Shown: positions 15,628-21,799 of the stretch, in pieces
How the letters are laid out: every line of letters starts with the position of its first letter
Position numbering within the stretch: the first letter of the stretch is position 1
DNA from: Bacteroidota bacterium
GTDB taxonomy: Bacteria; Bacteroidota; Bacteroidia; B-17B0; Aurantibacillaceae
Length of the DNA stretch: 64,000 bases
Direction: 5' to 3'
Assembly (NCBI GenBank): GCA_029237825.1
Contig: JAQZBQ010000001.1
Coordinates: 1 to 64,000 of the forward strand
The notes under the pieces: model-generated
The model's input: the letters and a program-made list of their open reading frames with translations, nothing else
What the model was told of the DNA's origin: nothing
Databases searched by the model: none
Made by a program: the position numbers and the translations under genes

Positions 15628-16653
15628 TAATTTATCCATTAACAATTCCAAATATTTTTGTCGGGTCCCAACATACACACCATTGAAGTTTTCATAACCG
15701 GTATAAATGTATATTGACTCGTAATGTTTGGCAAGCCTTGGGAATTCACTTGCCGGTTTCATCTTTGATGAAAAACTATTCATCCCCCTTTCTTTAAATT
15801 CGTTAATACTGGTTTCAATAATCGTTATACTTTCATTCATAAAAATCGTTTGTTCCGAGAAACCATCATGGTTTTTCATTTCAGTCCAAAATTCATTTAT
15901 CGTGCCATGTACATTTGTTACCTGGAACGGGGAAATAAATGCTTTTGTTTTTCTATGGCTAATTGTAGGGTCATCGCTTGTGTACGCTCCATAATATCCT
16001 CTTATTTCATTTTTACAGAAATCGCCAATACTTTCATATCCTGATACATTACCGATGGTAATACCTCCCGTCAAAAGAACGGATAATGGCGTTGTTTGCA
16101 TATTGATTTTAGCAATTAGATCCACAATCTTAGTTTTCACTTCAGACTTCTCGATAATGTCAGGCAAATTAGTTATCCAAGTATTTATTTGGATTGCCTC
16201 CCTGCCTGTTGCTTCATCATTAGTGGAACCACGTCTGAAATATATTTTACCAACTTCTAAACCTTTCATTTTAACAACAGGCATAATGGGCTCTGCATGC
16301 TTTCTAATTGGTATCTCAATAATTCCAAAAACCTTATCCAAATATTCAAAATTGCAGTATAAAAAGTGTGGTCTTGGCGAAACCTTATCTTTTATTTTAG
16401 CTTGCAAAATGTTGTCATCAATTGGCTCATTAATGCCATGTAAGTGCTTCTTCACCCCTTCTTCTTCTATCCCTAATATTATATAAGCCGTCCTTTCCCT
16501 TATGGTATTACTTAGCGAAATAATGTCCTTTACCATCTTAGCAAGATCATCCTCTGTACCACCAATTAATTTATAATGTTCTCTCTTAAAGTCAAGTAAC
16601 CAGGATTCATTTGTGCTTAATAATTGTTCAAAAAGGTCTTTTGTCATTGTCAT
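15625..16653 (-). CDS. AlbA_2/Schlafen-type putative DNA- or RNA-binding protein
   Basis: A 342-aa protein. Residues about 1-165 match the AlbA_2 (Schlafen-like) fold: ESWLLDFKREHY at 16-27, a helical segment with MVKDIISLSNT, the strand AYIILGIEEEG at 56-66, then IPIRKHAEPIMPVVK and KIYFRRGSTNDEAT at about 137-150. The second half is unassigned, with several aromatic and acidic patches (YYGAYTSDDPTIS, FNGVYVGTR). Such proteins are often stand-alone cargo in mobile elements and sometimes belong to defence systems. It is reversed relative to the replication genes, as cargo usually is. Confidence 0.7.
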   Translation of the reverse strand: MTMTKDLFEQLLSTNESWLLDFKREHYKLIGGTEDDLAKMVKDIISLSNTIRERTAYIILGIEEEGVKKHLHGINEPIDDNILQAKIKDKVSPRPHFLYCNFEYLDKVFGIIEIPIRKHAEPIMPVVKMKGLEVGKIYFRRGSTNDEATGREAIQINTWITNLPDIIEKSEVKTKIVDLIAKINMQTTPLSVLLTGGITIGNVSGYESIGDFCKNEIRGYYGAYTSDDPTISHRKTKAFISPFQVTNVHGTINEFWTEMKNHDGFSEQTIFMNESITIIETSINEFKERGMNSFSSKMKPASEFPRLAKHYESIYIYTGYENFNGVYVGTRQKYLELLMDKL

Positions 16654-16763
16654 ACATAAAGTTACAGGGATACAAAATAAGTTCCGCTAGAACTAATTAA
16701 CTATTGGCGATCTTTTTTAACAATCGTAATCAACAAATGCATTTATCCTATATTTACTGTAAT

Positions 16764-17138
16764 ATGGACATTAACATAACTTTACTCGAAAGATATTTTG
16801 AGAAAATCGGTTACCCGGTAACTGTTTTCTCATCAACTGAAATTCCTGGCTTGCTTATAATTCAAGCAGGGAAACCTGAAATGGAAGGTAGCAATAGAGT
16901 GTTAATTGACACAATTGATTTACTCCATATTTTAGAACTAAATAAGATAATAGGGGAAGGTAGCGCTGTTAGAAAGATACTTGATGACAAGAAAATTCGG
17001 GATCCGCAAATCGAAATTAATAATCTAATTTACGAGCTACTTGTTAACTACATTTACCAAATGCTAAAGTCTTCAGGTGATAGGCTATTTAATAAAGATA
17101 TAATCCCATTACCAAAACATCAAGGAATGTATTTTTAA
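16764..17138 (+). CDS. hypothetical cargo protein
   Basis: A 124-aa protein starting at ATG 16764 (MDINITLLERYFEKIG); a TTG at 16704 would add 20 poorly conserved-looking residues. A near-consensus -7 box (TATATTTA, 16749-16756) sits so close to the ATG that the message may be leaderless. The sequence reads as an alpha/beta domain (YPVTVFSSTEIPGLLIIQAG) then helices (IEINNLIYELLVNYIYQML). No family was recognised. It is a monocistronic gene between divergent and convergent cargo genes. Confidence 0.5.
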   Translation: MDINITLLERYFEKIGYPVTVFSSTEIPGLLIIQAGKPEMEGSNRVLIDTIDLLHILELNKIIGEGSAVRKILDDKKIRDPQIEINNLIYELLVNYIYQMLKSSGDRLFNKDIIPLPKHQGMYF

Positions 17139-17141
17139 TTG

Positions 17142-17176
17142 AAAAAGCCCTCAAAACGTAGGTTTTCAGGGCTTTT
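17142..17176. terminator. bidirectional intrinsic terminator
   Basis: Stem AAAAGCCCT/AGGGCTTTT extended, after one C-C mismatch, by AAAAC/GTTTT. Flanked by A and T runs, it can serve both the plus-strand gene ending at 17138 and the minus-strand gene ending at 17196. Confidence 0.8.
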
Positions 17177-17195
17177 CAATCATTGTATTCTAGAC

Positions 17196-18005
17196 TTAAA
17201 TTATTAGTTCGACAACATATACTTTTTGTCCTATATTTTTAAAAATCCTTTTTTCAGTAAAACTCAATTTATTCTTTGATTTAATCGTTTTTAAGCACTT
17301 GTCAATATTTGTTATGTTTTTTGCGCCAATACCATGAACGTGAAAAAACCCAAGTCCATAAGATTTTGCGCTTGTTATTCTTCTTTCTATTTCTCCCTCA
17401 ATATGCTTTAAATCCATTCGTCCGTTGACAAAAAAAGCAGTTAACCCTCTGTCAATAGTAATATCATAATATTCGTGAAACTCTCTATGATTATCTGAAG
17501 AATTGAATAATGGTATCATGACTTGTTCAAAATAACCTGCACTACATACATTACAAATACTGTTGCCCCTTTCGCCATATCTAACAATAATGTCAGTTTT
17601 TAAGCCGTTAATATTGCCACCACCTTTAAATTCTGTACGAAGAAACAAAGAGTCCCTAAGGGCGTTATAATCCGGAATAGATAAGATTGGCTTAAAAAAC
17701 TCTAGAGTTTGTTTGTCTTCAGAATTATCATAATTATATAATTTCTCAAGCAATGAAGCTTTTAACTCATTAATTAAAACCACGGCGTCTTCATTAAAAA
17801 AAATTTTGATAACTTTTTTTAATGTTGCGGTCTCCTTTGGAGTTAGTTTATTAATGAAAATGGTGACGACTCTATCCCCAGTGCTAATCTTATACTTCGT
17901 GAGTGCTTTACTCTTTGATTCGTCTAATTCGAGATTAAAATTAAATAAGGTTTTGGCTTTATCAATTGGAATAATAAGCCCCTTTAACTCCTCAAAAAAA
18001 GTCAT
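17196..18005 (-). CDS. unknown protein, second gene of a coupled cargo pair
   Basis: A 269-aa predicted soluble protein with no TM segment. Visible features are a charged N-terminal half rich in Lys/Leu, a two-Cys pattern SICNVC at about residue 150, and a C-terminal alpha/beta part with YYDITIDRGLTAFFVNGR and GLGFFHVHGIGAKNITN. No known motif was recognised. Its ATG shares a base with the stop of the upstream 80-aa gene (TAATG), a sign of translational coupling and joint function. A toxin-antitoxin or defence pair is possible given the cargo position, but unproven. Confidence 0.6.
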   Translation of the reverse strand: MTFFEELKGLIIPIDKAKTLFNFNLELDESKSKALTKYKISTGDRVVTIFINKLTPKETATLKKVIKIFFNEDAVVLINELKASLLEKLYNYDNSEDKQTLEFFKPILSIPDYNALRDSLFLRTEFKGGGNINGLKTDIIVRYGERGNSICNVCSAGYFEQVMIPLFNSSDNHREFHEYYDITIDRGLTAFFVNGRMDLKHIEGEIERRITSAKSYGLGFFHVHGIGAKNITNIDKCLKTIKSKNKLSFTEKRIFKNIGQKVYVVELII

Positions 18006-18247
18006 TAAAGTTCGTTTTTAGTGAGCTTCATTAAAGAAGTTAAATCTCCAGCAATGAATTTTTCAGAACCTTTCTTTATAACTGCCAATTCATCCGAAGT
18101 AATCTCTTTTCCTTCAGGAGTTAGCACTCTCGATCTTGATGATTTTTCAATTATGAATCCTTCTGAATCAACACTTTTACCGAAGATATCAAGCACAAAA
18201 TTTCTACTAGATTTATTAAAAATAATCTTTGTCGTAACGGCTGCCAT
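18005..18247 (-). CDS. unknown small protein, first gene of a coupled cargo pair
   Basis: An 80-aa protein (MAAVTTKIIFNKSSRNFVLD...) with a beta-rich start and a helical C-terminus (DELAVIKKGSEKFIAGDLTSLMKL). It is the leader gene of the TAATG-coupled pair. There is no HTH or known antitoxin motif by eye. A matching -7 box (TATTTTTG on the minus strand, 18386-18393) lies about 140 bp upstream, so the pair probably has its own promoter and a long leader. Confidence 0.55.
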   Translation of the reverse strand: MAAVTTKIIFNKSSRNFVLDIFGKSVDSEGFIIEKSSRSRVLTPEGKEITSDELAVIKKGSEKFIAGDLTSLMKLTKNEL

Positions 18248-18598
18248 GGTTTGTTTCCTTCCTTATGTTTTAAAATCAATAGTAATTAGTTTCTATTGAT
18301 TTACTGTTGCTTTTATAGGGCTTTTTTGCCCAATCAACTTCCTCAATACTTCCAGTCTATTTCACATTTGATACAATGTGGGGACCAAAAATAATGATTA
18401 TTTTTAATCAAGCAAGCTAAATTTATAACACAAATATAATACATTCATCCTCAGATTAAAACAATCTTTAGGCGAATGCCCCTTATTTTTAGCTAAAATT
18501 ACAATAAAAAACAAAAAAGATACTTTTTTGTTACTTTTACTAAGCAATACGCCTTGAAACTATTGCCTGTATTGGAAACTTAAAGGTTTTTAGCTTGT
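18248..18598. other. non-coding right end of the element
   Basis: 350 bp with no credible gene. It holds an inverted repeat TCAATAG/CTATTGA (about 18279-18302), two minus-strand -7 matches (TATTTTTG at 18386-18393, TATATTTG at 18431-18438), and an AT-rich approach to attR. It probably contains the promoter of the 18247 pair and the right arm of the attachment site. Confidence 0.5.
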
Positions 18599-18614
18599 CC
18601 TAGTCGGACAACGG
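18599..18614 (+). repeat. attR (16-bp direct repeat)
   Basis: Second perfect copy of CCTAGTCGGACAACGG. The sequence on its left is unlike a tRNA, so the full tRNA is at the other end. The native tRNA terminator follows at once. Confidence 0.9.
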
Positions 18615-18650
18615 AAAAGCCCTCTTAATCAATGATTGAGAGGGCTTTTT
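18615..18650 (+). terminator. native terminator of tRNA-Gln, displaced by the element
   Basis: An 11-bp stem AAAAGCCCTCT/AGAGGGCTTTT plus T run, directly after attR. Before integration it would have followed the tRNA by one base. Confidence 0.85.
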
Positions 18651-18865
18651 GATTTATCTAAGTTTATCCCACAAAACAAGTACTTACTCCTAACGCTTTG
18701 TCAGAAGATAAAACATGGATAAAACATAGATAATGCATAGTAAGTGCATGGAGAATTTATTTTGACACAATCGTTTGTCAAATTGTCACTTTCATGCAAT
18801 TGGTATAACCTTTGACAAAGAGACAGCGAAAAAATAAAAAGTCTTACCTTAAATACCATCTAATT

Positions 18866-20764
18866 ATGAGCACTGGCAAAATTAACGTACAAACCGAAAA
18901 CATTTTCCCGATTATTAAAAAGTTTCTTTACAGCGATAACGAAATCTTTTTACGCGAATTAGTAAGTAACGCTACAGATGCCACTCAAAAGCTGAAGGCT
19001 CTTAACTCCATGGGCGAAGCCAAAGGCGAACTGGGTGATCTCAAAATTGAAGTTAAAGTTGACAAGGATGCTAAAACCATTACCATTAAAGATAAAGGTA
19101 TTGGGATGACAGCGGAAGAAATTGAAAAATACATTACTCAGATTGCGTTTAGTGGCGCGGAAGAATTTGTAACCAAATACAAAGACAAAGTCGACAAGAA
19201 CGTAGTAATCGGGCACTTTGGTTTAGGATTCTATTCTGCATTTATGGTAGCACATAAAGTAGAAATTTTTTCTCTGTCGTATAAAGAAGACGCGAAAGCC
19301 GTTCGTTGGGAGTGTGACGGCAGCCCGGAATACCAGATTGAAGAGATTGACTCTAAAAAAGATCGTGGAACGGAAATCGTTCTGCACATTGCGGAAGACA
19401 GCCTTGAGTTTCTTGAGAAAAGTAAAATTGAGGGTTTATTAAAGAAGTACTGTAAATTCTTGCCGGTTGAAATTGTATTTGGAACCAAAAAAGACTGGAT
19501 TCCTTCAGGAGAAAAAGATGATAAAGGAAATGACAAGGAAAAAGAAATTGAAGTAGAAAACATCATCAACAATCCCGTTCCGGCCTGGGTTAAAAAACCG
19601 GCAGATTTAAAGGATGAAGATTACAAGGCATTTTACAGGGAATTGTACCCGATGCAATTTGAAGATCCCTTGTTTCATATCCATTTAAATGTAGATTATC
19701 CGTTCAACTTAACGGGTATCCTTTACTTCCCTAAATTATCTAACAAGTTTGAGGCACCGAAAGATCGCATCCAGTTATACAGCAACCAGGTGTTTGTGAC
19801 GGACAATGTCGAGAATATTGTTCCTGATTTTTTAACGATGCTGCGCGGTGTGATTGATAGTCCGGATATCCCGTTGAATGTAAGTAGAAGTTATTTACAG
19901 GCGGATCATAATGTGAAGAAAATTTCGGCACACATCACAAAAAAAGTGGCGGATAAACTGGAAGAAATTTTCAAAAAAGAGCGTCCGGATTTTGAAACCA
20001 AATGGGACGATGTGAAAATTTTTGTGCAGTACGGAATGATTAGTGATGAGAAATTCTATGAAAAAGCCGTAAAGTTTGCCCTCGTAAAAAACACGGAAAA
20101 GAAAGCCTTTACCCTAGAAGAATACGATGCATATGTGAAAGCAAACCAGACTGATAAAGATGGTAAAGTGGTTTTCTTGTATGCAACAAACACCGATGAA
20201 CAACACACGTACATCGACGCGGCAAAATCCCGTGGATATGATGTATTATTGATGGATTCGCCATTAGATGCGCATTTGATTAATCACCTGGAGAGTAAAT
20301 TAAATAACACGCAGTTTGTCCGCGTGGATGCTGACACCGTGGAGAAGCTGATAAAGAAAGACGATGGGCAAGTAAGTAAATTAAGTGAAGAAGAGCAAAA
20401 AACTTTAAAACCGGTGATTGAAGGTGTGGTTGCTAAAGAAAAATATTCAGTAGTGTTTGAAAGCCTGAGTGAAACCGATTCGCCTATGTTGATAACACGC
20501 CCTGAATTTATGCGTCGTATGAAAGACATGCAAGCCATGGGTGGCGGAGGCGGAATGAATTTCTATGGTTCTATGCCTGATATGTATAATTTGGTTGTAA
20601 ATGCCAACCATCCTTTAATTGGAAAAATACTGGTAGAGAAAGATGCTGAAAAACAGAAACAATTAGCGAAACAGGCTGCAGATTTAGCCTTGTTATCGCA
20701 GGGTTTATTAAAAGGCGAAGAGTTAACTAAGTTCGTGAAGCGCAGTGTGGAAATGATTAATTAA
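18866..20764 (+). CDS. htpG: molecular chaperone HtpG (Hsp90)
   Basis: A 632-aa cytosolic ATP-dependent chaperone. ATG 18866 (MSTGKINVQTENIFP) is preferred over 18812 because Hsp90 homology begins there. The N-terminal GHKL ATPase shows LRELVSNATDA, DKGIGMT, GHFGLGFYSAFMVA and GTEIVLHI. The middle domain has the conserved NVSRSYLQ catalytic Arg region, and the C-terminal dimerisation domain has a Gly/Met-rich segment (MGGGGGMNFYGSMPDMYNL). There is no eukaryotic MEEVD tail. The 215 bp between attR and the start holds the leader; no recognised heat-shock operator was found. Confidence 0.97.
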   Translation: MSTGKINVQTENIFPIIKKFLYSDNEIFLRELVSNATDATQKLKALNSMGEAKGELGDLKIEVKVDKDAKTITIKDKGIGMTAEEIEKYITQIAFSGAEEFVTKYKDKVDKNVVIGHFGLGFYSAFMVAHKVEIFSLSYKEDAKAVRWECDGSPEYQIEEIDSKKDRGTEIVLHIAEDSLEFLEKSKIEGLLKKYCKFLPVEIVFGTKKDWIPSGEKDDKGNDKEKEIEVENIINNPVPAWVKKPADLKDEDYKAFYRELYPMQFEDPLFHIHLNVDYPFNLTGILYFPKLSNKFEAPKDRIQLYSNQVFVTDNVENIVPDFLTMLRGVIDSPDIPLNVSRSYLQADHNVKKISAHITKKVADKLEEIFKKERPDFETKWDDVKIFVQYGMISDEKFYEKAVKFALVKNTEKKAFTLEEYDAYVKANQTDKDGKVVFLYATNTDEQHTYIDAAKSRGYDVLLMDSPLDAHLINHLESKLNNTQFVRVDADTVEKLIKKDDGQVSKLSEEEQKTLKPVIEGVVAKEKYSVVFESLSETDSPMLITRPEFMRRMKDMQAMGGGGGMNFYGSMPDMYNLVVNANHPLIGKILVEKDAEKQKQLAKQAADLALLSQGLLKGEELTKFVKRSVEMIN

Positions 20765-20827
20765 CTTTTAACTATTGCTTTATTTTTTTCATTGAGCGTA
20801 ATAAAAAACACATTTTAGAAAATAAAA

Positions 20828-20931
20828 CTGCGTTAAGGATTGTAGCGGAAATCCTTTTGGGACAATGCTCTGGCATGGTCCCAAAAGATTGAAGCGAAAA
20901 GCCTGACCCGACTTTAGGAGGGTAACGCCCT
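20828..20931 (+). repeat. structured intergenic repeat, copy A
   Basis: Order: CTGCGTTAAGGATTGTAGCGG, a hairpin with the perfect stem CTTTTGGGAC/GTCCCAAAAG, a second box AGATTGAAGCGAAAA, then GCCTGACCCG, a short hairpin and GGGTAACGCCC. The last 34 bp are identical to copy B. It lies downstream of htpG. See also copies at 21016, 21467 and 60809. Confidence 0.8.
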
Positions 20932-21015
20932 CCTGTATAAAATTTCACCTCTATAAAAAAATCAAACCAATACTATTAATTAAATTAAAACTAAAACATT
21001 GATATTTAAGTAAAA

Positions 21016-21114
21016 TGCGTTAACGATTGAAGTGAAAAAGCCCACAGCTACGAGGAACGAGTAGCGAGGACTTGTAACGGAAAGCCTGACCCGACTTTAG
21101 GAGGGTAACGCCCT
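21016..21114 (+). repeat. structured intergenic repeat, copy B
   Basis: TGCGTTAACGATTGAAGTG, a different internal hairpin (GCTAC...GTAGC), a CTTGTAACGGAAAGCC box, then GCCTGACCCG to ACGCCCT identical to copy A over 34 bp (21081-21114). It lies 30 bp before the DUF3467 gene. Confidence 0.8.
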
Positions 21115-21144
21115 AAAAAATACTTACTTTTAAGAAAAAATAAT

Positions 21145-21456
21145 ATGGAAAACCAAAATCCTGAAAATCAATTGAACATCGAACTTTCTGAAGAAATAGC
21201 AGAAGGCATATACTCCAACCTGGCCATCATCACTCACTCTCCGACGGAATTTGTGGTGGACTTTATCAAAGTGATGCCTGGCGTCCCAAAAGCGAAGGTA
21301 AAATCACGCATTGTATTAACGCCTCAACACGCCAAACGCTTAATGAAAGCTTTGGCCGATAATGTACAGCGTTTTGAACAAATGCATGGCAAAATAAAAG
21401 ACAGCGAAATGAATGCTTTGCCATTGAATTTCGGTGGACCAACAGCGCAGGCCTGA
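21145..21456 (+). CDS. DUF3467 domain-containing protein
   Basis: A 103-aa soluble protein. It has ELSEEIAEGIYSNLAIITHS, then FVVDFIKVMPG and KVKSRIVLTPQHAKRLMKAL, the conserved pattern of DUF3467, a small Bacteroidota family of unknown function. In related genomes it is often near rpoC; here it sits alone between repeat copies B and D. The ATG at 21145 is the only start that keeps the domain. Confidence 0.85.
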   Translation: MENQNPENQLNIELSEEIAEGIYSNLAIITHSPTEFVVDFIKVMPGVPKAKVKSRIVLTPQHAKRLMKALADNVQRFEQMHGKIKDSEMNALPLNFGGPTAQA

Positions 21457-21466
21457 TATTTATTTT

Positions 21467-21586
21467 GGGCGTGCCGGCGCACGATAAGATAAATTCCTTT
21501 TTGGGTTCATTGGCGCCGTCAGGCTTTCCATTCCAATCTTTTGCAAAGTGCAGGCAAAAGTATTTCCATTTCAATCCTTCACGCAG
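21467..21586 (-). repeat. structured intergenic repeat, copy D (inverted)
   Basis: Read on the minus strand: CTGCGTGAAGGATTGAAATGG, hairpin stem CTTTTG/CAAAAG, ATTGGAATGGAAAGCCTGAC, a GGCGC/GCGCC hairpin, and GGCACGCCC. Same architecture as copy A, more diverged. The rest of the gap to 21800 holds no gene. Confidence 0.7.
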
Positions 21587-21799
21587 TTATTATTCGATAC
21601 CGCATTAAAAGCCGTCGTTTCCACTTCCCTTAAATTTTTGGATTTCTCGCGATAGTAGAAGCGTTTTACTAAATCTAAATTTTTAGTTGTTTTGTGAATT
21701 TCCCTTTTTTTACATCTTTTTAATCAGGCACATTTATTGCGTGTTTTGGCTAGGAAATTCCACTTTTTGTTTTATCTTTGAATTTAAATTTTATTGCCC

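Larger units (their letters stand above)
9061..18614. mobile_element. ~9.5-kb integrative element at tRNA-Gln (satellite- or plasmid-like)
   Basis: Bounded by the perfect 16-bp repeat CCTAGTCGGACAACGG. Contents in order: tyrosine recombinase next to attL, an XRE repressor and a divergent HTH gene, three small genes, a VapE-type helicase, an iteron/palindrome array, three small genes including two single-TM proteins, then cargo genes (an AlbA/Schlafen-like protein, a 124-aa unknown and a coupled unknown pair). Non-coding stretches are more AT-rich than the host genes. No capsid, terminase, relaxase or T4SS gene is recognised. The architecture (int, switch, replication helicase, ori, accessory end) recalls phage-inducible islands; an integrative plasmid is the alternative. 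Confidence 0.85.

Noticed and set aside
20828-21586. Copies A, B and D as remains of an insertion sequence
   Set aside because: No transposase fragment or target duplication is visible, and the variable but paired stems look like a structured element, not IS ends.
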